DNA of 64,000 bases, from positions 186,001 to 250,000 of the forward strand of contig NZ_STGU01000007.1 in the NCBI RefSeq assembly GCF_004912135.1, in the 5' to 3' direction. The notes beneath the pieces are model-generated. The model was given only the letters and a program-made list of their open reading frames with translations, made no database searches and had not been told where the DNA came from. Source of the DNA: Rhizobium rosettiformans W3. Its GTDB lineage: Bacteria; Pseudomonadota; Alphaproteobacteria; Rhizobiales; Rhizobiaceae. Of the stretch, positions 9,838 to 18,833 are shown one piece after another. A program made the position numbers and the translations under genes. The first letter of the stretch is position 1, and every line of letters begins with the position of its first letter.

Positions 9838-10386
9838 CTAGAGGCGGCCGAGGAACTGGGCGAAAACCATGGTTCCCTCAGGCCATGGACCGTGTCCGGA
9901 CTCGGCATTGATGTGGCCGGATTCGCCGGCATCGATCAGGAAGGAGCCCCAGGCATTGGCGATGTCTTCGGCATGGGCGTATTCACCGAAGGGGTCGTTG
10001 CGGCTCGCGATCATGATCGACGGAAAGGGAAGCGGAAGGCGCGGGTAGGGACCAAAGGTCATCAGATGTTTCGGCCGGATATCCGGATTGGCAACGTCCG
10101 GCGGCGCCACGAGAAAGGCTCCGGCCACACGCTGCTTCATCTCCGGAATAGCGTGCACGATCGCGGGCACGCCCAGCGAATGCCCCACGAGCACGACCGG
10201 CTTCGTGGAGGCGTTCACTTCCTCGGCCACGCGCGCGACCCAGTCTTCACGAACCGGTTTGGACCATTCGGCCTGTTCCACTCGTCGCGCGGTGGACAGT
10301 TTCGCTTCCCAGCGGGATTGCCAGTGGTCGGGACCGGAATTGGTGTAGCCGGGGACGATCAGGATGTCTGCTTCTGAAACTTTCAT
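9838..10386 (-). CDS. RBBP9/YdeN-family alpha/beta hydrolase
   Basis: 182 aa small serine hydrolase. The N-terminal strand and oxyanion region read ILIVPGYTNSGPDHWQS, the nucleophile is S70 in VGHSLGVPA, the acid is probably the D of SRNDPFGEY, and the histidine is in ESGHGPWPEG near the C-terminus. Physiological substrate unknown for most of the family. The ATG at 10386 is chosen because the family N-terminus (MKVSEADILIVPGY) starts there. Its 3' end lies 133 bases from the next gene on the same strand. Confidence 0.88.
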   Translation of the reverse strand: MKVSEADILIVPGYTNSGPDHWQSRWEAKLSTARRVEQAEWSKPVREDWVARVAEEVNASTKPVVLVGHSLGVPAIVHAIPEMKQRVAGAFLVAPPDVANPDIRPKHLMTFGPYPRLPLPFPSIMIASRNDPFGEYAHAEDIANAWGSFLIDAGESGHINAESGHGPWPEGTMVFAQFLGRL

Positions 10387-10762
10387 GGCCCCTATCTGCT
10401 GTTCCGCCGCTTCAACGTCAAGATTTCGCGGCGCGCTCAGCGCCAGAAAATCGCGCCGAACGGGCCATTCTGTTCGGCGTGGGCTGTTGGATTCTGCGCA
10501 GGCGGAAGGGCGAGCTGTCTCGCGGCGACACGGGGACCTACAGATCAACGAGATGACTCACGGCTTCGTGCGCCGAGAACGGGCGACAGATAGACCTTTA
10601 GGTGATAATCTAATCGCTTAACTCCTTGGCCCGGCGCATTGCGTTCATCACCCCGGCCTTGGGAGGAAGAGCCGGCGCCACGTCGCGACCGCTTTGGCCC
10701 GACGTCGCCCACGCATTTCACTTTGCAGCTTACAGACCCTGTTGCTCGAGGAGGAAGTGAGA
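10387..10762. other. 376-base divergent intergenic region
   Basis: Lies between the minus-strand hydrolase and the plus-strand DUF2189 gene. Open frames here have arginine-rich, low-information translations and no ribosome site, so I call no gene. An imperfect palindrome, TTAG-N8-CTAA at 10598-10613, is the only regulatory-looking element. Otherwise I see nothing. Confidence 0.4.
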
Positions 10763-11554
10763 ATGTCGACCTTTCATGTAATGACTGATGCCACCGGTAC
10801 GATCGTCAGGCCCGAAGTGCGGCGGATAGGCGTGTCCGACGTCCTTGCGGCACTGCGCGAAGGTTATGAGGATTTTCGCGAAAAGCCTTCGCATTATGCT
10901 TTCGTGGCGCTCATCTATCCGATCGCCGGTGCGATCATGATCGGCTGGAGTGCCGGCATCGAGCTTCTGCCGATGGTCTACCCGCTTCTCGCCGGTTTCG
11001 CCCTTGTCGGGCCGCTTCTGGCGCTCGGGCTGATGGAAATTAGCCGTCGTCGCGAGCTCGGTCAGCCGGCCGATTGGTCGAATGTGCTCGATCTCATGCG
11101 GTCGCCATCTTTGCCTGCGCTGCTGATGATGAGCCTTTACCTCCTGACCCTCTTCATGGTCTGGCTGGTGGTCTCGCGGGGGCTGTACCTGCAATTGATC
11201 GGCGATTATCCGTCGCCGGGCGTCTTTGCCTTCGCCAGCGGTATTCTCGACCACCCCAACGCCATTGCCTTCCTGTTCTGGAGCAATGCCTTCGGCTTCG
11301 TTCTGGCGCTGATTGCGCTCGTCATCAGCATCGTGGCATTTCCCATGCTGCTCGACCGCGATTGTGGCGCTGCATCCGCCGTCTCGACATCGGTCAGGGC
11401 GAGCCTTGCCAATCCTGTTCCGGTCGCCGCCTGGGGTCTCATGGTCGCCGCGCTGCTCGCGATCGGCATGGCAACCCTGATGGTTGGACTGGTCGTCATC
11501 GTGCCCGTGCTCGGCCATGCGACCTGGCACTTCTACCGGCGGCTCGTGGTCTGA
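10763..11554 (+). CDS. DUF2189 family integral membrane protein
   Basis: 263 aa. After a cytoplasmic N-terminus (about 40 residues) come about six hydrophobic segments (starting HYAFVALIYPIAGAIMIGW and ending MVGLVVIVPVLGHATWHFY). The family motif REKPSHYAF precedes the first segment, and the C-terminal GHATWHFYRRLV is characteristic. DUF2189 proteins are conserved in Alphaproteobacteria but have no assigned function. The ATG at 10763 is preceded by GAGGAAG. No operon partner. Confidence 0.85.
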   Translation: MSTFHVMTDATGTIVRPEVRRIGVSDVLAALREGYEDFREKPSHYAFVALIYPIAGAIMIGWSAGIELLPMVYPLLAGFALVGPLLALGLMEISRRRELGQPADWSNVLDLMRSPSLPALLMMSLYLLTLFMVWLVVSRGLYLQLIGDYPSPGVFAFASGILDHPNAIAFLFWSNAFGFVLALIALVISIVAFPMLLDRDCGAASAVSTSVRASLANPVPVAAWGLMVAALLAIGMATLMVGLVVIVPVLGHATWHFYRRLVV

Positions 11555-11563
11555 GGCGCAGCG

Positions 11564-11860
11564 TCAGCGGCTGCCAAAGCCATAGGCGGCGATTGCGAGC
11601 AAGGACAGGACAAGAGGTAGCACGTATCTACTTCTTGTCGTGGTCTTCGTCGTCGCCGCCATGGTGGCTGCCGCAGCCAATGCAAGGACCAGCAGTACGA
11701 TGCGCACCAGCGCTCGGTTGCCATTGGTTTCGATTGTCGTGGGATCGAGGCTCGCATCGAATTCGGTCATCCAGCCGTATTCGTGACCACTGAGCAGCCC
11801 AATGCCGAAGCTCGCGGACAGCGAGATCACTGCAAGCATCAGGCGCAACAGGTGCCGCAA
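11564..11860 (-). CDS. Small predicted membrane protein, unknown function
   Basis: 98 aa with about three hydrophobic segments: residues 5-25 (LRLMLAVISLSASFGIGLL), 51-68 (LVRIVLLVLALAAAATMA) and 80-96. No family recognised. The ATG at 11860 lies 23 bases beyond the purB terminator, so it should have its own promoter or depend on read-through. Convergent with the DUF2189 gene. Confidence 0.55.
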   Translation of the reverse strand: MRHLLRLMLAVISLSASFGIGLLSGHEYGWMTEFDASLDPTTIETNGNRALVRIVLLVLALAAAATMAATTKTTTRSRYVLPLVLSLLAIAAYGFGSR

Positions 11861-11879
11861 GGGTCTTTCCTCTCAACCG

Positions 11880-11906
11880 AAAAGGGGCGCGAATGTTTCG
11901 CGCCCC
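11880..11906 (-). terminator. Rho-independent terminator of purB
   Basis: GGGGCGCGAA at 11884-11893 and TTCGCGCCCC at 11897-11906 form a perfect ten-pair stem with loop TGT. Read on the minus strand the stem is followed by TTTT, which makes it the terminator of purB and the operon upstream of it. Confidence 0.9.
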
Positions 11907-11934
11907 CTCGTCATGTCAGATTGCCTGATGAAAA

Positions 11935-13236
11935 TCAGCCGAAAACCCGCTTGAAAATCGTGTCGACATGCTTGGTGTGATAGCCGAGGTCGAATTTTTC
12001 GCGGATGTCCTCTTCCGACAGGGCGGCACGAACTTCCTCGTCGGCGAGCAGTTCCTCCAGGAAGTCGGCACCCTTTTCCCAGACCTTCATCGCGTTGCGC
12101 TGGACGAGGCGATAGCTGTCTTCGCGCGACACACCGGCCTGGGTGAGCGCCAGAAGCACCCGCTGGCTCATGACCAGACCCTTGAACTTGTTCATGTTCT
12201 TCAACATGTTCTCTGGGTAGATCACGAGCTTCTCGATGACGCCGGCGAGGCGGTTCAGGGCGAAGTCGAGGGTGATGGTCGTATCCGGGCCGATCGCACG
12301 CTCGACGCTCGAATGGCTGATGTCGCGCTCGTGCCAGAGGGCCACATTCTCGAGCGCCGGGGTCACCGACATGCGCACAAGGCGGGCAAGGCCCGTCAGG
12401 TTTTCGGTGAGAACCGGATTGCGCTTGTGCGGCATGGCGGACGAGCCCTTCTGGCCCGGTGAGAAGAATTCTTCCGCCTCCAGGACTTCCGTGCGCTGCA
12501 TGTGGCGGATCTCGATCGCAACGTTTTCGATGGACGAGGCGATGACGCCGAGGGTGGCGAAGAACATCGCATGGCGGTCGCGCGGGATGACCTGGGTCGA
12601 GATCGGCTCCGGGACGAGGCCGAGCTTGGCGCAGACATGCTCTTCGACGCGCGGGTCGATATTGGCGAAGGTGCCGACGGCGCCGGAGATCGCGCCGGTT
12701 GCCACTTCCGCCCGGGCATTGACCAGACGATCGCGGTTGCGGGCCATTTCGGCATAGAAGCGGGCAAAGGTCAGGCCCATGGTCGTCGGCTCGGCATGGA
12801 TGCCGTGGCTGCGGCCGATGCGGACCGTGTCCTTATGCTCGAAGGCGCGCGCCTTCAGGGCTGCCAGCACGCGGTCCATGTCGGCGATCAGGATGTCGGC
12901 GGCGCGCACCAGCTGGATGTTGAGTGTCGTGTCAAGCACGTCCGACGAGGTCATGCCCTGGTGGACGAAGCGGCTATCCGGGCCGATGAATTCGGCGAGA
13001 TGGGTCAGGAAGGCGATGACGTCATGCTTGGTGACGGCCTCGATCTCGTCGATGCGGGCGACGTTGAATTCGGCCGGTCCACCCTTTTCCCAGATGGTGC
13101 GGGCGGATTCCTTCGGGATCACGCCGAGATCGGCGAGCGCGTCGCAGGCATGGGCCTCGATCTCGAACCAGATGCGGAACTTGGTTTCGGGGGACCAGAT
13201 GGCGACCATTTCCGGCCGGGAGTAACGCGGGATCAT
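11935..13236 (-). CDS. purB: Adenylosuccinate lyase
   Basis: 433 aa; cleaves SAICAR and adenylosuccinate, feeding both IMP and AMP synthesis. The N-terminus MIPRYSRPEMVAIWSPETKF and the fumarase/lyase signature GSSAMPHKRNPVLTENLTG (about residue 265) are present, with the catalytic His region GRSHGIHAEPTTMG near residue 142. Full length. It lies 64 bases downstream of a small membrane-protein gene in the rpe-DUF2259-membrane protein-purB series and ends at the terminator at 11880-11906. Confidence 0.97.
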   Translation of the reverse strand: MIPRYSRPEMVAIWSPETKFRIWFEIEAHACDALADLGVIPKESARTIWEKGGPAEFNVARIDEIEAVTKHDVIAFLTHLAEFIGPDSRFVHQGMTSSDVLDTTLNIQLVRAADILIADMDRVLAALKARAFEHKDTVRIGRSHGIHAEPTTMGLTFARFYAEMARNRDRLVNARAEVATGAISGAVGTFANIDPRVEEHVCAKLGLVPEPISTQVIPRDRHAMFFATLGVIASSIENVAIEIRHMQRTEVLEAEEFFSPGQKGSSAMPHKRNPVLTENLTGLARLVRMSVTPALENVALWHERDISHSSVERAIGPDTTITLDFALNRLAGVIEKLVIYPENMLKNMNKFKGLVMSQRVLLALTQAGVSREDSYRLVQRNAMKVWEKGADFLEELLADEEVRAALSEEDIREKFDLGYHTKHVDTIFKRVFG

Positions 13237-13300
13237 CGGGCTCGTCTTTCGTTGGACATGGGAAAATTCTGGCCCCCCTTAGCAAAGTGGGGCTGCAAGC

Positions 13301-13783
13301 TCAACGGCTGCGGCGGGCCATGACGATGCTCACGGCAAGAAGCAGGGCCAATCCGACCGGAAGCAGATGGCGCAGGCCCAGAACCGCGAACTGGTAGAGT
13401 GCGACCGCCGTCGTGTAAATCAGCTGATAACCCCAGATTCGGGTCGCGAAGGGGGCATGCCAGTGGGCATAGAAATAACGGTACTGCAGGGCATAGAGGC
13501 CGGCCGTCGCGCCGATCGTGACGATGCCGAGGAGCGATACCCAGCCGGCCAGGACGATCTGCGGCTGGCGGCCGACAGTAAGGATGTGGATCAGCGGCAG
13601 TGCGACGACCCATCCCAAGATCCCGCCACCGGCGTAGATCACCGTCAGGATGAGGTCGTGGCTGCCGGTCGCGCGGCTGAAGAGGTGGATGGAGAGAAGA
13701 AAGCTCGCCGCCATGGCCAGTCCCCAGCCTAGCGCACCGAGCATCCAGAACCGAGCGGAGGGAAGCCAGCGTCCCCCGGTCAA
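13301..13783 (-). CDS. Multi-spanning membrane protein, unknown function
   Basis: 160 aa with about five hydrophobic segments and short loops (for example MLGALGWGLAMAASFLLSI, TVIYAGGGILGWVVALPLI, LAGWVSLLGIVTIGATAGL and LLPVGLALLLAVSIVMA). No family recognised. Its ATG overlaps the stop of the DUF2259 gene by four bases, so it is translationally coupled to that periplasmic protein; the two may act together at the membrane. Confidence 0.7.
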   Translation of the reverse strand: MTGGRWLPSARFWMLGALGWGLAMAASFLLSIHLFSRATGSHDLILTVIYAGGGILGWVVALPLIHILTVGRQPQIVLAGWVSLLGIVTIGATAGLYALQYRYFYAHWHAPFATRIWGYQLIYTTAVALYQFAVLGLRHLLPVGLALLLAVSIVMARRSR

Positions 13784-14499
13784 GGCTTCACCGGGACGGC
13801 CAGCCAGCGCAGATTGTTGCCCTCGAAGCCCAGGGATACGACCTGCACCAGAACCATATGCGGCGCAGAGGAGCCATAGCCAGGCGTTACCACGCCGCCG
13901 ATGGCATAGGCGCTGGGGCAGTTGCGGCTCATCGGAACGGCCTGATCGCGATAGACTTCGCGCCGCTCATCTGGCTTTGCGTCACTGGCCACGGACAGTG
14001 CAAAGCCGCGCACCTTGACGTCCATGCTTTCGCAGAGGTCTTCACCTTTGGCCTCGAACTCTTCGAGAAAGATGCGGTGAATGCCGTCGGAGACATAGAA
14101 GCTCGGAAAGGCCTGATAACGCAGGTCTCGCGTCTTCTCCGCCAGTTCTCCGATGGGTGTAAGAGCCACGAGATGGCCCGGATCGTCGCCGATCTTGCGT
14201 GCTTCCAGGATTGCCTTGGCCTTCCCGAGGCTCTGGCGACGCGCCTCGCCGATCGAGGCTTCCTCGCGCTGAATGACAACCCTGACCGGCGTGCCCTCGA
14301 CATAGCGGTCCGTTTCGGTGTCGATTACCTGGACTTCGGCATAGGCGAAGCCGGAGCCATCCTGCTCGCCGAATTGTTCGAAGGCGAAATATCTGCCATC
14401 CGGCGAATAGCCGATCGGCCGCATCTCCGCCACGTCCCCCGCGCCTGCGGCAGAGGCCGACAGAAGCGAGAGCGCAATGGCAGAAAGCTGTGACCTCAA
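13780..14499 (-). CDS. DUF2259 predicted secreted protein
   Basis: 239 aa. A cleavable signal peptide is likely (hydrophobic LSAIALSLLSASAAGAG, cleavage near residue 20). The mature part starts with the family motif MRPIGYSPDGRYFAFEQFG and has further DUF2259 blocks (AFPSFYVSDG, MVLVQVVSLGFEGNNLRWLAV). Function unknown; periplasmic location expected. Overlaps rpe upstream (14496-14499) and the membrane-protein gene downstream (13780-13783), both as ATGA. Confidence 0.85.
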   Translation of the reverse strand: MRSQLSAIALSLLSASAAGAGDVAEMRPIGYSPDGRYFAFEQFGEQDGSGFAYAEVQVIDTETDRYVEGTPVRVVIQREEASIGEARRQSLGKAKAILEARKIGDDPGHLVALTPIGELAEKTRDLRYQAFPSFYVSDGIHRIFLEEFEAKGEDLCESMDVKVRGFALSVASDAKPDERREVYRDQAVPMSRNCPSAYAIGGVVTPGYGSSAPHMVLVQVVSLGFEGNNLRWLAVPVKP

Positions 14500-15173
14500 C
14501 CGCGACCTCCCAGGGCTACCTGCCTGAGAGTGTCGACCGTCTTGCGGTAGTCGTCAACGCCCTTGCCCTTGAAGATCGCCGAGCCCGCAACCAGGGCATT
14601 GGCACCGGCCTTGGCGATTTCGGCCGCGTTGTCGGCGGTGACGCCGCCATCCACCTCCAGATCGATCGGACGGTTGCCGATCAAGGCATGCGCCTTGGCG
14701 ATCTTGTCGGTCATGGCGGGAATGTATTTCTGGCCGCCGAAGCCGGGGTTGACGCTCATGATCAGGATCAGATCCAGATCATCCATCACATGCTCGATTG
14801 CCGAGAGAGGCGTTGCCGGATTGAGCGAAACGCCGGCCTTCTTGCCGAGCCCGCGGATGGTCTGCAGCGAGCGATGCAGATGCGGACCGGCTTCGGCGTG
14901 AACCGTGATGATGTCGCAGCCGGCATCGGCGAAGGCTGCGAGATAGGGATCGGCCGGCGCAATCATCAGGTGGCAGTCGAAGACCGCCTTGGTCCAGGGA
15001 CGAAGCGCCTTGATGATCGCAGGGCCGAAAGAGATGTTCGGCACGAAATGGCCGTCCATCACGTCGAGATGCACCCATTCTGCACCGGCCTCGACGACAT
15101 CGCGGACTTCCTCGCCCAAGCGCGAGAAATCCGAGGCGAGGATGGAAGGCGAAATCAGAAGAGGGCGGGTCAT
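14496..15173 (-). CDS. rpe: Ribulose-phosphate 3-epimerase
   Basis: 225 aa TIM-barrel enzyme interconverting ribulose-5-P and xylulose-5-P in the pentose phosphate and Calvin cycles. Diagnostic: ISPSILASDFSRLGEEV at the N-terminus, HLDVMDGHFVPNISFGP (metal histidine and aspartate), MSVNPGFGGQKYIP and DLEVDGGVTADN. The ATG at 15173 gives the family N-terminus MTRPLLISPS. First gene of the coupled series running to purB. Confidence 0.97.
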   Translation of the reverse strand: MTRPLLISPSILASDFSRLGEEVRDVVEAGAEWVHLDVMDGHFVPNISFGPAIIKALRPWTKAVFDCHLMIAPADPYLAAFADAGCDIITVHAEAGPHLHRSLQTIRGLGKKAGVSLNPATPLSAIEHVMDDLDLILIMSVNPGFGGQKYIPAMTDKIAKAHALIGNRPIDLEVDGGVTADNAAEIAKAGANALVAGSAIFKGKGVDDYRKTVDTLRQVALGGRG

Positions 15174-15347
15174 CGAAGGCTCCTCGCAAGGGTAGGGCGA
15201 CTGTTGGGCGTCCGCATAGCACCGGCCACCCCCACCGGCAACCATGCCTTTGGATGAGAAGCGGTCGCTTTCCGGGCCCGGCACCCTTGACGATGACGCT
15301 TGCTCGCTTCATCCCTCGGCCAATGAAAAGCAGTCTGGGAGGACGAC

Positions 15348-16112
15348 ATGGCCAAGTTCGCGATCATCACCGGCGGCAGTTCCGGCATCGGCCGGCATCT
15401 GGTCTCGGCCTTCGTGCGAGAAGGCTATGACGTCGCCTTCACCCATCTTGGGCAGCATGATGCGACATCGGAGGTCGAGGAAGAGGCGGCGGCCCTTGGC
15501 GGGCGCGCGATCGGCCGCGAATGCGAAGTTGCCAACAGCGCAGCCATCGAGGTGTTTCTGGACGAGGTGATCGCATGGGCCGGCGAGGTGCCGGATGTCC
15601 TGGTGAATAATGCCGGCATCCAGACCTGGGCCTCGATGCTCGAGCTTTCCGAGGAGCGTTGGGATGCCGTCATCAGCACCAATCTCAAGGGCACGTTCCT
15701 CAACACGCAGCGCGTGGCGCGGCGGATGGTCGAGGCGGGCAAGGGAGGTTCGATCATCAATCTCGGCTCCGGCTGCAACAAACACGCCTTTCCGAAACTC
15801 GTCGACTACACCGCCTCCAAGGGGGGTATCGAGCAGTTGACCAAGGTTTCCGCTGTCGAGCTTGGACCGCATCAGATCAGGGTCAATTGCATCGCGCCCG
15901 GTGCAATCGAGACGGCACGAACCCAAGCGGAAGCGCCCGATTATGCCAAGACCTGGGGTGATGTGACGCCGCTGCGTCGCGTCGGCACGCCCGAGGATAT
16001 CGCCGGGCCGATCCTCTTCCTCGCCGGGCCGCAATCGGCTTTCGTGACCGGGCAGACGATCTGGGTCGATGGTGGCGTCTTCAGCCAGGCCTTCTGGCCC
16101 TATCGCGACTGA
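15348..16112 (+). CDS. SDR-family NAD(P)-dependent oxidoreductase
   Basis: 254 aa classical short-chain dehydrogenase. The nucleotide site TGGSSGIGRHL is at residues 9-19, NNAG near residue 88, catalytic Ser in NLGSGCNK and Tyr/Lys in YTASKGG, and the C-terminal GQTIWVDGGVFSQ is usual. Resembles glucose/3-oxoacyl-type reductases, but the substrate cannot be assigned. The ATG follows GGGAGGACGAC. It is flanked by minus-strand genes and appears to be a single-gene unit. Confidence 0.9.
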   Translation: MAKFAIITGGSSGIGRHLVSAFVREGYDVAFTHLGQHDATSEVEEEAAALGGRAIGRECEVANSAAIEVFLDEVIAWAGEVPDVLVNNAGIQTWASMLELSEERWDAVISTNLKGTFLNTQRVARRMVEAGKGGSIINLGSGCNKHAFPKLVDYTASKGGIEQLTKVSAVELGPHQIRVNCIAPGAIETARTQAEAPDYAKTWGDVTPLRRVGTPEDIAGPILFLAGPQSAFVTGQTIWVDGGVFSQAFWPYRD

Positions 16113-16128
16113 TCCTTCGCAAGGCTCG

Positions 16129-17223
16129 TCATTGCGTGGGCTCGGCCACGGGCATAAAAGCATCCCCCTGCCATTGCAGAAGGCGATAGGGATTCTCGCT
16201 CAGCTCATGATCTTCGCCGAAGGTGAGCGGGCCGAGCGCCGTCTCGAAGGTCGTGCCGATCAGCGCATCGGTCACAGGCGTGCCCACGGCCGATGAAATG
16301 CCCCAGGCATCCGCGAGGATCGTGACGGCGGCATGGGCCGGCATCAGATAGCCTTCCGGTTCGAGCTTTGCCGCTTGGAGTTCTGTCGCCAGCAGTGTTG
16401 CAGCGGGTTCCGATGGCTTCTCGATCAGCCCAACGGCAAGCACGCCATCTTCGAGCGGCACCGGATCATCGGCCGCTCGCATGGCTTCGCCGCCCAGCAA
16501 GGTGAGCGCCATCTTCTCCTGCTTGGCGTCACGAGCGATGATTGCGACGTCGTTCCTGTCGCCGCCGACGAAGGCATGGGTGACGCCTGCCGTCTTTAGC
16601 CGGCGGACAAGGGCCAGCTGCTGCTCCTGTCCGGGGCGGAAGGTGTCGATGAAGGCCGGTTTCAGGCCACGCTCTTCCAGACTGATGCGGATCGCCTCGG
16701 TCAGTTCGCGGCCACGAATCGTGCCGTCCTCCAGAAGGGCGACCGGTTCGCCCGCCCAGTCCCGCAGAATGATCTCTGAGAGCTTTGCGGCTTCCTGATC
16801 GCCATTGGGCGCGAGGCGGAACAGCGGCCAGCCGGCTTTCAGCGCATCCTCCATCAGGCCTTTCCAGCGCACCGAGAGCGTGAAGGCGGGAATATCGGCT
16901 TTGGCGAGGTCCGGCAGAGCCCCCGTCAGGCTTTCGCTGCAAAGGAAGCCGATTGCGGCCTTGGCCTCCGCTGCCGTGATCGATTCGGCGATGGCTTGTC
17001 CGCTGCCTTCGTTGCAGTTCTCGTCGATCTCCACGAGGCTAATGGACAGCTTGCCGGCGGCGAGCGCAGCCCCCTGGCGCACCTGATCGCCGAGTACCGC
17101 AAAGGGACCTGTCTTCGGCGCCACGACCGCAAGCTTCAGCTCGTCTGCCATCAGCGGTCCTGCCGTCACGCCGAACAGCAGAGGAAGTGCAAGCCAGGAG
17201 ATGATCGGTCGCGCTTTGGTCAT
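16129..17223 (-). CDS. Orphan ABC transporter periplasmic binding protein (branched-chain amino acid type)
   Basis: 364 aa, type I periplasmic binding fold (Leu/Ile/Val-binding family). The signal peptide covers about residues 1-26 (ISWLALPLLFGVTAGPLMA), and the mature start is LKLAVVAPKTGPFAVLGDQVRQG, the usual ligand-cleft entry strand of this family. Two cysteines (ENCNEGSG and FLCSESL) may form a disulfide. No permease or ATPase gene is nearby, so it may serve a distant transporter or act as a sensor. Ligand unknown. Confidence 0.85.
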   Translation of the reverse strand: MTKARPIISWLALPLLFGVTAGPLMADELKLAVVAPKTGPFAVLGDQVRQGAALAAGKLSISLVEIDENCNEGSGQAIAESITAAEAKAAIGFLCSESLTGALPDLAKADIPAFTLSVRWKGLMEDALKAGWPLFRLAPNGDQEAAKLSEIILRDWAGEPVALLEDGTIRGRELTEAIRISLEERGLKPAFIDTFRPGQEQQLALVRRLKTAGVTHAFVGGDRNDVAIIARDAKQEKMALTLLGGEAMRAADDPVPLEDGVLAVGLIEKPSEPAATLLATELQAAKLEPEGYLMPAHAAVTILADAWGISSAVGTPVTDALIGTTFETALGPLTFGEDHELSENPYRLLQWQGDAFMPVAEPTQ

Positions 17224-17376
17224 GCTGCGATCCTAGCCGAAAGCGCAGGCGATTGGAAATGCTGGCTTTCCGGTCGATGGTGACCTCTCGGAACGAAATC
17301 GTGATGCCGTTGTGGAAAAGGTAAGGCCTCCGGCCCATATTGCGATGGCGACGGGGAAAGGTCGCCGAGGGGAGAC

Positions 17377-17874
17377 GTGAATTTGAGCATGCAAGGTGTG
17401 GATCCGGTCGTCTATCGCGAGGCTATGAGCCGTTATGCGGGGCATGTGCAGATCGTGACGACGGAGCATGAGGGTGTCAGGCGCGGCGTGACGATCACCG
17501 CCGCCTGTTCGGTCTCCGACAGCCCGCCCATGGTGCTCGCCTGCCTCAACAACAGCAATCCCAGCAATGCCGTCCTGTTCGAGAGCGGGCACTTCGCCTT
17601 GAACACGCTCGGTGCTCACCATCAGGAACTGGCCAATGCCTTTGCCGGCTTCGGCAAACTCTCTGCGGAGGATCGGTTTGCACTGGCCGAATGGCAGGTG
17701 ATGGAAACGGGTTCGCCAGTCCTTGCAAGCGCTGTCGTTGCCTTCGATTGCGTCGTGACGGACCGGAAGGTGACGAACACCCATACGGTGCTGTTCGGCG
17801 AAGTTCGGGCCGTGCATTTCGGAGAGCGTGAGCCATCGCTCATCTATCTGGACCGGGGCTTTCACACGCTATAA
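17377..17874 (+). CDS. Flavin reductase family protein
   Basis: About 165 aa, flavin reductase-like split-barrel domain: the N-terminal YREAMSRYAGHVQIVTTEHE, then GVTITAACSVSDSPPMVLACLNNSNPS and HFALNTLGAHHQELANAFAG, matches the HpaC/RutF-type FMN/FAD reductases that supply reduced flavin to monooxygenases. The start is uncertain: GTG at 17377 is only two bases from GGAG; TTG 17383 or ATG 17389 has a better distance. No monooxygenase partner is adjacent. The MoxR gene follows 25 bases later, so it may belong to the same transcript. Confidence 0.85.
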   Translation: MNLSMQGVDPVVYREAMSRYAGHVQIVTTEHEGVRRGVTITAACSVSDSPPMVLACLNNSNPSNAVLFESGHFALNTLGAHHQELANAFAGFGKLSAEDRFALAEWQVMETGSPVLASAVVAFDCVVTDRKVTNTHTVLFGEVRAVHFGEREPSLIYLDRGFHTL

Positions 17875-17899
17875 GCTCTCCTCGAACCAGGGAGGAGAC

Positions 17900-18832
17900 A
17901 TGGCAGAGACCTCGGGAAAGGCGCTGCCGGAGACGATCGATGGCATCATCGATCTGCTTGCGGCTGAGGATTATCTGGCCGGCAGGCCACTTGGCACCGT
18001 TCTGTTCCTGGCGCTAAAGATGAAGCGGCCACTGTTCCTCGAGGGTGAGGCGGGCGTCGGCAAGACGGAAGTCGCCAAGGTGCTGGCCAAGGCGCTCGAT
18101 CGTCCTCTCATCCGCCTGCAGTGCTATGAAGGGCTCGATGTCGCCTCCGCTGTCTATGAGTGGAATTATCCGGCGCAGATGCTGGAGATCCGCATGGCGG
18201 AAGCCTCCGGCGTGTCCGATCGATCCCGGCTCGAAGGTGACATCTTCTCCGAACGCTACCTCATCCGGCGTCCTGTGCTGCAGGCGCTCGAAGGCGAACC
18301 TGGCCGCGCGCCGGTCTTCCTGATCGATGAACTCGACCGCACCGACGAAGCCTTCGAAGCCTTCCTGTTGGAAGTGCTCTCGGATTTCCAGGTGACGATC
18401 CCGGAATTCGGCACGGTCAAGGCCGCCGAGCCGCCGATCGTGATCGTCACCTCCAACCGGACGCGCGAGGTCCATGACGCGCTGAAGCGCCGCTGCCTCT
18501 ACCATTGGGTGGATTATCCGGCCGCGGCCGACGAGCTCGCGATCATCCGCCGCAAGGTGAAGGGTTGCAACGAGCAGCTTTCCCGACAGATCGTCACCTA
18601 TGTGCAGAAGCTCAGGACCATCGACCTCTTCAAGAATCCGGGCATTGCCGAAAGCATCGACTGGGCGACGGCGTTGACCGAGCTCGACCGGCTGGCGCTC
18701 GATCCCGAGACAATCGCGGACACACTCGGCACGCTCCTGAAATACCAGGAGGACATTGCCCGCATCCAGGGCAGTGAAGGCGAGAAGCTCTTGTCCGAGG
18801 TGAAGGCAGAGCTGCTCGCAAAGGCCGGCTGA
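17900..18832 (+). CDS. MoxR-type AAA+ ATPase (CoxD-like)
   Basis: 310 aa. Walker A is GEAGVGKT at residues 49-56, Walker B is in VFLIDELDRTDEAFEAFLLEVLSDF (about 138-150), and sensor 1 is in IVIVTSNRTREVHDALKRRC. MoxR ATPases pair with a VWA protein to mature metalloenzymes; CoxD does this for the Mo/Cu CO dehydrogenase. The immediate neighbour downstream is such a VWA protein, one base after the stop, followed by XdhC-type genes, so a molybdenum hydroxylase client is likely. Strong ribosome site GGAGGAG before the ATG at 17900. Confidence 0.9.
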   Translation: MAETSGKALPETIDGIIDLLAAEDYLAGRPLGTVLFLALKMKRPLFLEGEAGVGKTEVAKVLAKALDRPLIRLQCYEGLDVASAVYEWNYPAQMLEIRMAEASGVSDRSRLEGDIFSERYLIRRPVLQALEGEPGRAPVFLIDELDRTDEAFEAFLLEVLSDFQVTIPEFGTVKAAEPPIVIVTSNRTREVHDALKRRCLYHWVDYPAAADELAIIRRKVKGCNEQLSRQIVTYVQKLRTIDLFKNPGIAESIDWATALTELDRLALDPETIADTLGTLLKYQEDIARIQGSEGEKLLSEVKAELLAKAG

Positions 18833-18833
18833 G

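Noticed and set aside
10364..10621. 85-codon frame in the 10.4-10.7 kb gap
   Set aside because: Overlaps the hydrolase start, is arginine- and serine-rich, and has no ribosome site or recognisable family.
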